DNA from: Phosphoribacter sp037046615
GTDB lineage: Bacteria > Actinomycetota > Actinomycetes > Actinomycetales > Dermatophilaceae
NCBI GenBank assembly: GCA_037046615.1
Contig: JBAOHD010000017.1
Span: 186,001 to 250,000, forward strand
Length of the DNA: 64,000 nt
Reading direction: 5' to 3'
Each line of letters opens with the position of its first letter. The stretch's first letter is position 1. The position numbers and the translations under genes were made by a program. A model generated the notes under the pieces. That model saw only the letters and a list, made by a program, of their open reading frames with translations. It made no database searches and was not told where the DNA came from. This document shows positions 36,190 to 44,637 of the stretch, piece after piece.

Positions 36190-37311
36190 GTGACCGAGAT
36201 CGAGATTGGCCGTGGCAAACGCGGCCGCCGTGCCTACTCCCTCGAAGAGATCGCCATCGTGCCGTCACGGCGCACCCGCGACCCCCAGGACGTCTCGGTG
36301 TCCTGGCAGATCGACGCTTATCACTTCGACATCCCCGTCATGGGGGCGCCGATGGACTCGGTCATGTCGCCGACCACCGCCATCGCCCTCGGCCGCCTCG
36401 GTGGCCTGCCGGTCCTGGACCTCGAAGGCGTCTGGACTCGGTATGACGACCCCGAGCCGATCCTCGACGAGGTGGCCCGCCTGGATCCCCAGCGGGCTAC
36501 GGCGCGGATGCAGGAGATCTACAGCGAGCCGATCCGCCCCGAACTCATCACCGAGCGGCTGCGGGAGCTGCGAGCGGCGGGAGTCACGGTCGCCGGAGCG
36601 CTGAGCCCCAAGCACACCCAGGCCTACTGGCGCACCGTTGTCGACGCCGGCGTCGACCTGTTCGTCATCCGCGGCACGACCGTCTCGGCCGAGCACGTCT
36701 CGAGCCAGGCCGAGCCACTCAACCTCAAGCGATTCATCTACGAACTCGACGTGCCCGTCATCGTGGGCGGGGCAGCCACCTACACCGCGGCCCTACACCT
36801 CATGCGCACCGGCGCCGCCGGTGTCCTTGTCGGTTTCGGCGGCGGTGCGGCCCACACGACCCGCCGCACCCTTGGCATCCACGCGCCGATGGCGACGGCG
36901 ATCGCCGACGTCGCGGCGGCCCGGCGTGACTATCTCGACGAGTCGGGCGGGCGCTACGTCCACGTCATCGCCGACGGTGGCGTCGGCACGTCCGGGGACG
37001 TCGTCAAGGCGATCGCGTGCGGGTCCGATGCGGTCATGCTCGGCGCCGCGCTCGCCCGCGCCGACGAGGCGCCTGGCAGCGGCTTCCACTGGGGCTCGGA
37101 GGCCCACCACGCATCGCTCCCACGGGGCGAACGGGTCCAGGTCGGGCGGCGAGCCACGATGGACGAGATCCTCTTCGGCCCCGGCCGGGCGGCCGACGGC
37201 ACGACGAACGTCATCGGCGCCTTGCGCCGGGCGATGGCCACGACCGGGTATTCGGACGTCAAGGAGTTTCAGCGGGTCGAGGTCGTCCTCGCGCCCACCT
37301 CCCACGGCTAG
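36190..37311 (+). CDS. guaB3: GuaB3-family IMP dehydrogenase-related protein
   Basis: The 373-residue TIM-barrel protein lacks CBS domains. VMGAPMDSVMSPTTAIALGR, GGAATYTAALHLMRTGAAGV and HVIADGGVGTSGDVVKAIAC show the family fold, and SLPRGERVQVGRRATMDEIL is typical of GuaB3. The usual GuaB loop GPGSxCTTR is missing; GFGGGAAHTTRRTLGI stands in its place without the catalytic Cys, so it is not a normal IMP dehydrogenase. Recent work on relatives suggests GMP reductase-like activity. It sits next to guaB in most actinobacteria. Its stop TAG doubles as the -10 of the next gene. Confidence 0.92.
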   Translation: MTEIEIGRGKRGRRAYSLEEIAIVPSRRTRDPQDVSVSWQIDAYHFDIPVMGAPMDSVMSPTTAIALGRLGGLPVLDLEGVWTRYDDPEPILDEVARLDPQRATARMQEIYSEPIRPELITERLRELRAAGVTVAGALSPKHTQAYWRTVVDAGVDLFVIRGTTVSAEHVSSQAEPLNLKRFIYELDVPVIVGGAATYTAALHLMRTGAAGVLVGFGGGAAHTTRRTLGIHAPMATAIADVAAARRDYLDESGGRYVHVIADGGVGTSGDVVKAIACGSDAVMLGAALARADEAPGSGFHWGSEAHHASLPRGERVQVGRRATMDEILFGPGRAADGTTNVIGALRRAMATTGYSDVKEFQRVEVVLAPTSHG

Positions 37312-37314
37312 AGT
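37309..37314 (+). promoter_or_regulatory. -10 element for leaderless semialdehyde dehydrogenase mRNA
   Basis: TAGAGT starts with the guaB3 stop codon and is followed by six bases (CGGCCT) and the ATG at 37321. Confidence 0.5.
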
Positions 37315-37320
37315 CGGCCT

Positions 37321-38925
37321 ATGAGCGCTGCTCCGGACCGCATCACCGACAGCCTCCCGCGCGCGCTCGACCCCAGCCCGTATGCCGTGTCTGCGGGCCT
37401 CGTGACTGCCCTATCGCGGATCGTCGTCGCCGGCCCACGGGCGCAGCGGCACACGAGTGTCACCCCGATGACCGGCGAACCGTTGGCAGATCTGCCCCAA
37501 TCCACCGAGGCCGACGTCGCTCGCGCCGTCGACCAGGCGCGCGCGGCCCAGCGCGCGTGGGCTCGTCGTCCCATCGCCCACCGGGCGCACGTCATGCTGC
37601 GGTTGCACGACCTCGTCCTTGAGCACCGCAACACCCTGCTCGACCTCATCCAGCTCGAATCCGGCAAGGCTCGCTCACACGCCTTCGAAGAGGTCGCCGA
37701 CGTCGCCATCACGGCGCGCTACTACGCGCGCACGGCGGCCGTCCATCTGGCGCCGCGGCATACCCTCGGAGCCCTGCTCGCGCTGAGCCGCACCGAGACC
37801 GAGCGGCTCCCACACGGTGTCGTCGGGATTGTCGCGCCGTGGAATTTCCCTCTCTCGCTGCCGATTACGGACACCATTCCGGCGCTCATGGCGGGCAATG
37901 CCGTCGTCCTGCGCCCCGACCGGGAAACCTCCTTGTCGGCGCTCTATGGCGCGATGCTCCTGCGCCAGGCCGGCCTTCCCGACGGGGTGCTCCAGGTCGT
38001 CGTTGGCGCCGGCGCGACGATCGGCCAGGCGGTCGTCGACCTCACCGACTATGTCTCCTACACCGGGTCGACCGAGACCGGTCGGCGGGTCGGTCAAGCG
38101 GCTGCCGCCCGGCTCGTCGGGTGTTCGCTCGAACTCGGCGGCAAGAACTCGCTCTACGTCCGCGCTGACGCCGATCTCGACGTCGCGGTGGAAGGAGTGC
38201 GGCGGGCATCGTTCGCCTCGGGTGGGCAGTTGTGCATGCACGGCGAGCGGCTGCTGCTCCACGAGTCGACCGCCGACGAGTTCCTCGCGCGGTTCATCCC
38301 CTCGGTGGCGGGGATGCGCGTGGGCACGGCGTTGGAGTTCGGGTTCGAGATGGGCAGCCTCCTGTCCCAGGCGCAGCTCGACCGGGTCGACGCGCATGTG
38401 CGCGATGCGGTCGCTCACGGCGCCCGCGTGCTCACCGGGGGCCGCGCCCTGCCCGAGGTCGGCCCGTTCTGTTACGCCCCCACGGTGCTCGAAGGGGTCA
38501 CGCCCGCGATGCTGTGTCGGGACGAGGAGACCTTCGGGCCGGTGCTCGCGGTCTATCGGGTGAGCTCGGATGCGGCGGCGATCGCGCTGGCCAACGACAC
38601 GGCATACGGGCTGCATGCCGGCATCTGGAGCCGTGAGGTGCGGAGCGCGCGCGCTGTCGCGCGGCTCATCCGCACGGGCACGGTGAGCATCAACGAAGGG
38701 TATGCCGCGTCCTGGTCCTCGCTCGACTCGCCGATGGGCGGGATGAAGGCCTCAGGGGTAGGTCGTCGACATGGACCGGAAGGCATCACGAAATACACCG
38801 AGGCGCAGAGTGTGACGGCGCAATACCTCATCCGCTTCGGCCCGCAGTTCGGGTTATCGGACGAACAGTTCGCGGGTCTGTTCACCCACGGTCTCAAGGT
38901 CCTGAAAGCGGTGGGCGCCAAGTGA
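37321..38925 (+). CDS. gabD2: Succinate-semialdehyde dehydrogenase, GabD2-like
   Basis: This NAD(P)-dependent aldehyde dehydrogenase has 534 residues. VAPWNFPLSLPITDTIPALM binds the cofactor, YTGSTETGRRVGQAAA is the Rossmann loop, and the catalytic pair is Glu271 (LELGGKN) and Cys305 (GGQLCMHGER). The long N-terminal region with PMTGEPLADLPQSTEADVAR and the C-terminal LFTHGLKVLKAVG match mycobacterial GabD2, which feeds succinate into a broken TCA cycle. It is followed by the GMC oxidase with a GTGA overlap, so the two are co-translated. Confidence 0.88.
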   Translation: MSAAPDRITDSLPRALDPSPYAVSAGLVTALSRIVVAGPRAQRHTSVTPMTGEPLADLPQSTEADVARAVDQARAAQRAWARRPIAHRAHVMLRLHDLVLEHRNTLLDLIQLESGKARSHAFEEVADVAITARYYARTAAVHLAPRHTLGALLALSRTETERLPHGVVGIVAPWNFPLSLPITDTIPALMAGNAVVLRPDRETSLSALYGAMLLRQAGLPDGVLQVVVGAGATIGQAVVDLTDYVSYTGSTETGRRVGQAAAARLVGCSLELGGKNSLYVRADADLDVAVEGVRRASFASGGQLCMHGERLLLHESTADEFLARFIPSVAGMRVGTALEFGFEMGSLLSQAQLDRVDAHVRDAVAHGARVLTGGRALPEVGPFCYAPTVLEGVTPAMLCRDEETFGPVLAVYRVSSDAAAIALANDTAYGLHAGIWSREVRSARAVARLIRTGTVSINEGYAASWSSLDSPMGGMKASGVGRRHGPEGITKYTEAQSVTAQYLIRFGPQFGLSDEQFAGLFTHGLKVLKAVGAK

Positions 38926-40637
38926 ATCCAGGTGAACCAGTGGGCTCGGATCGGTTCGACACCGACGTCCTCATCATCGGTTCCGGCTTCGGAGGGTCGG
39001 TCGCGGCGCTCCGCCTGGCGGAAAAGGGCTACGGCGTCCGAGTCGTGGAGGCCGGCCGGAGGTTCGCCGACGAGGACTTCGCCAAGACCTCCTGGGATGT
39101 TCGGCGTTACCTCTGGGCGCCCAAGCTCGGCTGCTTTGGCGTCCAGCGCATCCACCGCCTCCGCGACGTGATGATCCTCGCCGGCGCAGGAGTGGGCGGC
39201 GGGTCCCTCAACTACGCCAACACCCTCTACCAGCCGCCGCAGGCGTTCTACGACGACCTTCAGTGGGCTCACATCACCGACTGGCGCGACGAACTCGCGC
39301 CGCACTACACGACCGCGAGCCGGATGCTCGGTGTCGTGACCAATGCGTGCCACGGCCCGGTCGAGGAGATGATGCGCGAGGCGGCGACTGAGCTCGGGGT
39401 GGAGTCGACCTTCCGGCATACTCCTGTCGGCGTCTATTTCGGCAAGCCAGGCGAGCGCGTCGCCGACCCTTACTTCGGCGGCGACGGGCCGGCGCGCACC
39501 GGGTGCACCCTCTGCGGCAACTGCATGGTCGGGTGCCGAGACGGTGCCAAGAACACCCTCGTGAAGAACTACCTCTGGCTCGCCGAGCGCCTCGGTGCGC
39601 ACATCGAACCTCTCCGCACGGTCACCGACGTGCGTCCCCTCGACCCGGCCCACCCCGAGCATGGGTATGCCGTGACGACCGAACACACCGGCGCCTGGGT
39701 GCGCCGCGACCGTCAGGTGACGACTGCGGGTCAGGTCGTCGTCGCGGCTGGCCCATGGGGCACCGCGCGGCTGCTGCAGTCCCTCAAGGTGCGGGGGGTC
39801 TTGCCGGAGCTGTCCGACCGCCTCGGCGACCTCACGCGGACCAACTCGGAAGCTCTCGGCGGGGCCATGGCCATGAAGGTCCCGCCAGGGGTCGACCTCA
39901 CCCGCGGTGTAGCGATCACGACGTCTTTCCACGTCGACGAGGTCACCCACGTCGAAAACTGCCGCTACGGCAAGGGCTCCAACCTCATGGGAGGCCTCGC
40001 GAGCTTGCTCGTCGACGACGCGCCCGGAGACGCCCGCCCGCGCCGGTGGTGGCGCCGGCCGGCGCGCTTCGTCGCGCAGGCCGTCCGGGAGCCGCGCGAG
40101 TTTGCCTCGACCCTGTCGGTGCGGCGCTGGTCGGAGCGCACCGTGATCGCACTGGTCATGCAGAGTCTCGACAACTCGCTGACGGTCCGCGGTCGGCGCC
40201 GCCGATTCGGGGGCGTGGCTCTGACGTCGACCCAGGGGCACGGCACGCCTAACCCCACGTGGTTCCCCCAGGCGACAGCGGGCGTCCAGGCCATGACCCG
40301 CGCGTTGACTCGGGCCACCGGCACTCGCGCCGTCGCGGGCGGCAATATCTCCGCGATCGTCGACATGCCGCTGACCGCTCACTTCCTCGGCGGCTGTCCG
40401 ATCTCCGACGACGCCGACGGGGGAGTGGTCGACCCCTACCACCGGGTCTGGGGCTACCCCGGGCTCCACGTCGTCGATGGGTCGGCGATCTCGGCCAACC
40501 TCGGGGTCAACCCGTCACTGACGATCACGGCGCAGGCCGAACGCGCGATGTCGCTCTGGCCTCGACGAGGCCAGAGCGACCGGCGTCCGCCCCAGGGACA
40601 GCCCTATCAGCGGCTTGACCGTCCGGTTTCGGCCTGA
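38922..40637 (+). CDS. GMC-family oxidoreductase, ChoD/cholesterol-oxidase-like
   Basis: An FAD dinucleotide loop opens the protein (VLIIGSGFGGSVAALRLAEK). GAGVGGGSLNYANTLYQPP follows, and HFLGGCPISDDADGGVVDPY with VVDGSAISANLGVNPSLTIT near the C-terminus holds the catalytic region. Four cysteines in C195-x2-C198-x2-C201-x3-C205 (GCTLCGNCMVGC) form a ferredoxin-like pattern between the FAD blocks. The M. tuberculosis neighbour of guaB3 is choD, so orthology is likely. Cholesterol is not a safe substrate assignment, because ChoD's own role is debated. Its 3' end overlaps the convergent DUF2202 gene by 31 bp. Confidence 0.87.
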   Translation: MNPGEPVGSDRFDTDVLIIGSGFGGSVAALRLAEKGYGVRVVEAGRRFADEDFAKTSWDVRRYLWAPKLGCFGVQRIHRLRDVMILAGAGVGGGSLNYANTLYQPPQAFYDDLQWAHITDWRDELAPHYTTASRMLGVVTNACHGPVEEMMREAATELGVESTFRHTPVGVYFGKPGERVADPYFGGDGPARTGCTLCGNCMVGCRDGAKNTLVKNYLWLAERLGAHIEPLRTVTDVRPLDPAHPEHGYAVTTEHTGAWVRRDRQVTTAGQVVVAAGPWGTARLLQSLKVRGVLPELSDRLGDLTRTNSEALGGAMAMKVPPGVDLTRGVAITTSFHVDEVTHVENCRYGKGSNLMGGLASLLVDDAPGDARPRRWWRRPARFVAQAVREPREFASTLSVRRWSERTVIALVMQSLDNSLTVRGRRRRFGGVALTSTQGHGTPNPTWFPQATAGVQAMTRALTRATGTRAVAGGNISAIVDMPLTAHFLGGCPISDDADGGVVDPYHRVWGYPGLHVVDGSAISANLGVNPSLTITAQAERAMSLWPRRGQSDRRPPQGQPYQRLDRPVSA

Positions 40638-41317
40638 CCGCGTCCCTGGCCGGTTCCCTGCCCCTGCCCCTGCCCGGCTCCTCGGCCCTGGCCCTGCCCG
40701 GGCATGGTGTCGGTCCCGCGTGTTTCGAGGTTTTCGGCGGCGCGGGAGTATGCCTCCAGGTGGCGACGCGAGGCGGTCAGGAGGCGGTTGAGGACCCGGA
40801 GCACATCGGGCTCGGTCGTCGCAGCGACCGCCTTCTCGAGGTCGGCGATGTCGGCCTTCTCCAGCTCGACGGCGGCCTTGAGTGCGCCGAGACGTGACGT
40901 GGTGCCTTGGGCCTTCCACTGGTCATAGAGCGGCTGGAGTTGCGCATCGGCGTAGCTGCCGGCCGCGCGGCCCGCTGAGGGGTCCGTCACGCTGTATGCC
41001 GTGAGGAGACGCCCGACAGCGTCGAAGTGACGCTGCTCGCTGGCGACGATCCGCTGGAGCGGCCGGGAAGAGGGGTAGGCGCTCGCGAAGGCGGCATACA
41101 GGTCATGAGCCATCCGTTCCTCTTCCCGAAGGCGGGTGAGCAACGCGGTGAGCTCTTGGCTCGCCGTGCCCCTCACCCTGATCTCGTCGGTCATCACCGA
41201 CCCGCGAGTCAGGTGGAGGTGGTCGGGATTGCCCATCGCCGAGGCGACGGTGGTCGGCACGAGGACGAGGGCTGCGGCACTGCCGACGGCGATGAGGGTG
41301 GTGGAGAGGCGACGCAT
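40607..41317 (-). CDS. DUF2202 ferritin-like exported protein
   Basis: A signal peptide (LIAVGSAAALVLVPTTVASA) precedes a four-helix domain with ferritin-type metal ligands: LREEERMAHDLYAAF, IVASEQRHFDAVGRLL and later VELEKADIADLEKAV and SRRHLEAYSRAAENL. This is the DUF2202 pattern, thought to hold a di-metal centre. The last 25 residues are a GQG/GRG low-complexity tail whose coding DNA overlaps the end of the GMC oxidase gene antisense. Function is unknown; metal or oxidant handling is plausible. It is divergent from the two-component system. Confidence 0.85.
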   Translation of the reverse strand: MRRLSTTLIAVGSAAALVLVPTTVASAMGNPDHLHLTRGSVMTDEIRVRGTASQELTALLTRLREEERMAHDLYAAFASAYPSSRPLQRIVASEQRHFDAVGRLLTAYSVTDPSAGRAAGSYADAQLQPLYDQWKAQGTTSRLGALKAAVELEKADIADLEKAVAATTEPDVLRVLNRLLTASRRHLEAYSRAAENLETRGTDTMPGQGQGRGAGQGQGQGTGQGRGQAETGRSSR

Positions 41318-41387
41318 GACGGGCTCCTATCATCGAGCTCACCGAGGTGAGCGAGGGGATCAACTGACCTCAGTCAAGCCCGCTGAT

Positions 41388-41428
41388 GTGAAGCGGTGTC
41401 GAGGAGAAGTGTGAAGCTTGCGCGAAGG
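41388..41428 (+). promoter_or_regulatory. GTGAAGC direct repeats upstream of the two-component system
   Basis: GTGAAGC lies at 41388-41394 and 41411-41417, and a near copy GCGAAGG at 41422-41428. The last two have an 11-bp period, as expected for an OmpR-type regulator dimer on one face of DNA. The same box occurs at 45577-45594 before the ferredoxin operon. The gap also contains the promoter of the divergent DUF2202 gene. Confidence 0.6.
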
Positions 41429-41496
41429 TCCTCGTCAGCAGGAAGCCCGCCGTGCTTCGATGACAATGAGTTGCGCGAGTCGACACGGAGGTTGGT

Positions 41497-42246
41497 ATGG
41501 GCGCCCGAGTGCTCGTCGTCGACGACGAGCCACAGATCCGCACGGTGTTGCGCGCCTATCTTGAGCGAGACGGCTTCACCGTCCTCGAGGCCCCCACAGG
41601 TGCGTTGGCGTTGGCAGCCATGTCCGGTCCGGACCTGCCCGACCTGCTGCTGCTGGACATTGGGCTCCCCGATGTCGACGGCCTCGAAGTCCTGCGTCGC
41701 CTTCGCGTCACGAGCACGGTCCCGGTCATCCTCGTGACGGCACGCGCCGAAGAGGTGGACACGCTCGTCGGACTGTCGGTGGGGGCAGACGATTACGTGA
41801 CGAAACCGTTCAGCCCGCGGGAGGTCGTCGCGCGCGTCAAGACCGTGCTGCGTCGGGTCTCCCGAGGGTCGCTCGACACGGTGCCGGCGCCGTCGAGCGC
41901 TGACCGCACGACCGATTCCCGAGGCGAGGTGCTCGCCTTTGTCGGGCTCGTCGTCGACTCCGCTCGGCGCGAGGTCCACGTCGACGGCGCATCCGTCCAC
42001 CTATCGGCCCTGGAGTTCGACGTTCTCGGCGCACTCGCGTCCTCTCCAGGTCGGGTGTTCTCCCGGGCGCAACTGCTTGAGCGGGTCTGGGGTTACGACT
42101 TCTTCGGCGACGAACGCGTTGTCGACGTCCACATCCGGAGCATCCGCAAGGCTCTCGGCGACGACGTCGAGGCCCCTCGCTTCATCGGCACGGTGCGGGG
42201 GGTCGGTTACAAGCTTGTCGCCACCCCGGCGGGAGCGGCCCCGTGA
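41497..42246 (+). CDS. OmpR-family response regulator
   Basis: The receiver domain (1-120) has the acidic pocket VVDDEP (Asp9/10), the phospho-acceptor Asp54 in LLLLDIGLPD, and Lys103 in DDYVTKPFSP. The winged-helix DNA-binding domain (about 150-245) has LSALEFDVLGALASSPGRVF, SRAQLLERVWGYDFFGD and RVVDVHIRSIRKALGDD. It is 249 residues long and overlaps the kinase gene by 4 bases (GTGA). The repeats upstream suggest autoregulation, and a matching box suggests control of the 44.3-45.5 kb operon. Confidence 0.95.
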   Translation: MGARVLVVDDEPQIRTVLRAYLERDGFTVLEAPTGALALAAMSGPDLPDLLLLDIGLPDVDGLEVLRRLRVTSTVPVILVTARAEEVDTLVGLSVGADDYVTKPFSPREVVARVKTVLRRVSRGSLDTVPAPSSADRTTDSRGEVLAFVGLVVDSARREVHVDGASVHLSALEFDVLGALASSPGRVFSRAQLLERVWGYDFFGDERVVDVHIRSIRKALGDDVEAPRFIGTVRGVGYKLVATPAGAAP

Positions 42247-43322
42247 ATCGCCTTGTCACCCGCCTCGTGCTGTCTCACGCCCTCGTTGCCGTCGTCGCCG
42301 GGGTCGCGACGATGCTCATCGTGCGCCAGTTGGCGCCGCTGGTGTTCGACGAGCGGGTGCGTCGCGCCGGCCAAGGCGCCGGTGTCGCTGCCGTCCTGCG
42401 ACAGCAATTCGCCTCTGCCGTTGACCAATCCCTCCTCACCGGGGTGCTCGTGGGGGTCGTGGCCGCGACCGTGACCGGCACGGTGGCGGCATACCGGCTC
42501 GTGCGGCCCCTCGCACACGTGCGCGAGGCAGCCCGGCGGTTGGCCGACGGTGATTACCAGCACCGGGTGCCGCTGCCCCGCGACCGCGAACTCGCCGACC
42601 TCGCTCACGACGTCAACGAGCTCGGGAAGTCGCTATCCGAGACGGAAGTCCGTCGGACCGCACTCATCGCCGACGTCGCTCACGAACTCCGCACGCCGCT
42701 GACCGTCATCGACGGTTACCTCGAAGGCATGATCGACGAGGTCATCCCCACCACCGCCGCTCAGCTGGCACTGCTTCACGTCGAAACCCGACGGCTGCGC
42801 CGGCTCGCCGAAGACCTGTCGACGCTGTCGCGCGCCGACGAGGGGCGGTTGGCGATCGTGCCGGTGCCTGTCGACCTCGCGGTCGTGGCGAGCGCCGCTG
42901 CCTCACGTCTGGCACCACAGGCCGCTGACGCAGGGATCGTGCTCGACGTGCACCCCGGAGCCGGGCCCCTCTGGGTGCGAGCCGACCCCGACCGCGTTGC
43001 CCAGATCGTCACCAATCTCGTCGGCAACGCCATCCACGCGACGCCCTCGGGCGGGACCATCACCGTGAGTGCCGGGTCCGACGGACCGCGGGCCGTCGTC
43101 ACCATCCACGACAGCGGGGTGGGGCTCACCGCGGCTGACCTCGCGCGGGTGTTCGAGCGGTTCTACCGTGCCCCCGGGACGGTCCGAGAGCACGGCAGCG
43201 GGGTGGGGCTCACGATCGCTCGGATGCTCGCCCGCGGCCACGGCGGTGACGTGTATGCCGCGTCGCCGGGTCCCGGGTTGGGCGCGACGTTCACCCTCGT
43301 GCTGCCAGCGGGAGTGGCCTAA
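42243..43322 (+). CDS. Sensor histidine kinase
   Basis: The 359-residue kinase has two helices (about 9-30 and 64-86) flanking a short 33-residue extracytoplasmic loop, a HAMP domain (about 88-135), the phospho-His in ADVAHELRTPLTVIDGYLEG (His147) and the ATPase with NLVGNAIHATPSGG, HDSGVGLTAADLARVFERFY and SGVGLTIARMLARGHGG. The small loop suggests a membrane or redox signal rather than a bulky ligand. It is translationally coupled to the response regulator. Six bases after its stop begins the CsoR-type region of trxA. Confidence 0.94.
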   Translation: MNRLVTRLVLSHALVAVVAGVATMLIVRQLAPLVFDERVRRAGQGAGVAAVLRQQFASAVDQSLLTGVLVGVVAATVTGTVAAYRLVRPLAHVREAARRLADGDYQHRVPLPRDRELADLAHDVNELGKSLSETEVRRTALIADVAHELRTPLTVIDGYLEGMIDEVIPTTAAQLALLHVETRRLRRLAEDLSTLSRADEGRLAIVPVPVDLAVVASAAASRLAPQAADAGIVLDVHPGAGPLWVRADPDRVAQIVTNLVGNAIHATPSGGTITVSAGSDGPRAVVTIHDSGVGLTAADLARVFERFYRAPGTVREHGSGVGLTIARMLARGHGGDVYAASPGPGLGATFTLVLPAGVA

Positions 43323-43331
43323 GTTGGATGT

Positions 43332-43357
43332 ATACCCCTGGGGGTATCTCTGATAAT
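43332..43357 (+). promoter_or_regulatory. CsoR/CstR-type palindrome and -10 of the thioredoxin gene
   Basis: ATACCCC-TG-GGGGTAT (43332-43347) is a near-perfect palindrome of the CsoR-family operator type. A -10 element GATAAT (43352-43357) follows 5 bases later, so a bound repressor would occlude polymerase. The CsoR family responds to copper or persulfide. No csoR gene is visible in this window. Confidence 0.7.
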
Positions 43358-43409
43358 CTGGGCCGCAGCCCGCACTTCATCGATCGCGGGGTGGTGAAGG
43401 AGCTCTCGT

Positions 43410-43811
43410 ATGACGACTCGGACGTTGACCGCCGGCGACTTCGCCGCCACCGTCATGGCCAACGACATCGTCCTCGTCGATTTCTGGGCGGCGTGGTGCG
43501 GCCCGTGCGTGCGCTTTGCGCCGGTCTTCGAGGCGGCGTCGGGGCAGCACCCGGACATCGTCTTCGCCAAGGTTGACACCGAGGCCGAGCGCGACGTGGC
43601 CGCCGCTGCCGGGATTTCGTCGATCCCGACGCTCATGGCGTTTCGTGAGGGGGTCCTCGTGTTCTCCCAGCCTGGCGCTCTGCCTGCGGCTGCGCTGGAG
43701 CAGGTCATCGAGGGGGTCAAGGGTTTGGACATGGTGGCCATTCACGCCGATATCGCCGCTCGCGCGGCCGGCGCTGACGCCGCGGCCGAGGTGCGGTCCG
43801 AGCGCACATGA
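43410..43811 (+). CDS. trxA: Thioredoxin
   Basis: The active site is WAAWCGPCVRFAPVF with Cys30 and Cys33, and the cis-proline lies in GISSIPTLMAFREG. The 133 residues include a 20-residue Ala-rich tail beyond the usual fold. Cytoplasmic thioredoxin reduces disulphides and supports MsrA-type enzymes. The gene is under a CsoR-type operator, which points to induction by copper or sulfane sulfur rather than housekeeping. It overlaps the following membrane-protein gene by 4 bases. Confidence 0.93.
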   Translation: MTTRTLTAGDFAATVMANDIVLVDFWAAWCGPCVRFAPVFEAASGQHPDIVFAKVDTEAERDVAAAAGISSIPTLMAFREGVLVFSQPGALPAAALEQVIEGVKGLDMVAIHADIAARAAGADAAAEVRSERT

Positions 43812-44293
43812 GGCCGCAAGAGCGGCACCTGGACGAGGTGCGCGCCTTGATCTCGGCGACTCCACCGGAGGTGCTCGATCGGATCCGGGGCCGAGCGCCG
43901 TGGCGCCGAGCGCTGCAGACCGCGTGGTCTCCGATGGCCCTCGTCCTCGCGGCTGCGTTGGCTCCCGTGCTCTTCGTCGGTTTCGCCTCCAGTGCCCGCT
44001 GGCCCGAGGGGTCCACCTGGACACTCCTCCTCGCGGCGATGGCTGCTGGCGCGGCGTTGACCTTCGCCGGATATCTCGGCATCGTCGATGGACGCCTCCG
44101 CGTCGCCGGTGGCGGTTCCCCGTGTGCGCGGGTGTCCGGCTTCTTCCCCCTCCTGGCGGGGATGGCGCTGGCGACGACGACTCCACCTGGAGAGGTGGCC
44201 TCGGCTGCCGGCGGATGGATGGCGCTGGGACTGGTCGCCCTCGGCCTGGGCAATCGCGTGGCCGGCGCGCTCACCTGCCCGCCGCGCACTTAA
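43808..44293 (+). CDS. Small multi-pass membrane protein of unknown function
   Basis: The 161 residues start with a cytoplasmic segment (MRPQERHLDEVRALISATPP) and have about four helices: WSPMALVLAAALAPVLFVGF, WTLLLAAMAAGAALTFAGYL, FFPLLAGMALATTT and ASAAGGWMALGLVALGLGNR. I do not recognise the family. The ATGA overlap with trxA implies the same CsoR-type control. Its end overlaps the end of the convergent gene by 4 bases. Confidence 0.65.
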   Translation: MRPQERHLDEVRALISATPPEVLDRIRGRAPWRRALQTAWSPMALVLAAALAPVLFVGFASSARWPEGSTWTLLLAAMAAGAALTFAGYLGIVDGRLRVAGGGSPCARVSGFFPLLAGMALATTTPPGEVASAAGGWMALGLVALGLGNRVAGALTCPPRT

Positions 44294-44637
44294 CCCTTCG
44301 GCGGGGCGTCGAGGCGCGCCTGCACCGCGGCCCGGAAGGTCGTGAGGGAGAAGCCCGGCACGATGGTTTCGACCTCCTTGAATGCCGTCGCACCCGTGAC
44401 CGCCCCACTCGGAGCTCCGATGATCGCGACGAGGTCGTCGACCGGCATGCCGAGTCCGGCTGCAGCGTGGTCGAGCGTCATCCAGCCCTTGAGGTCTGCG
44501 GTGGTCATGGGAACTCCACTCGCGACCTGCTGGCGACCACTGGTAACCCAGGTGCCGGTCGCCTGGGATATGCCGATCGTGCCGAAGAAGAGGGCCAGGG
44601 CGAGAGCCGGCATGACGAAGCGATGCATCGGCCTCAT
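44290..44637 (-). CDS. Exported small protein of the ferredoxin operon, unknown family
   Basis: The 115-residue protein has a signal or anchor (FVMPALALALFFGTIGISQA) and a compact extracytoplasmic domain, MTTADLKGWMTLDHAAAGLG, MPVDDLVAIIGAPSGAVTGA, with a helix-turn pattern (L-x2-A-A-x-LG-MP-x2-L) seen in proteins linked to membrane ferredoxins. It has no cysteines in the mature part. The ATG overlaps the stop of the ferredoxin gene (ATGA), so the two should act together. Function is unknown. Confidence 0.65.
   Translation of the reverse strand: MRPMHRFVMPALALALFFGTIGISQATGTWVTSGRQQVASGVPMTTADLKGWMTLDHAAAGLGMPVDDLVAIIGAPSGAVTGATAFKEVETIVPGFSLTTFRAAVQARLDAPPKG

Noticed and set aside
38553..40469. 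638-codon frame antisense to the ChoD-like gene
   Set aside because: Shadow frame; the plus strand encodes clear FAD motifs throughout.
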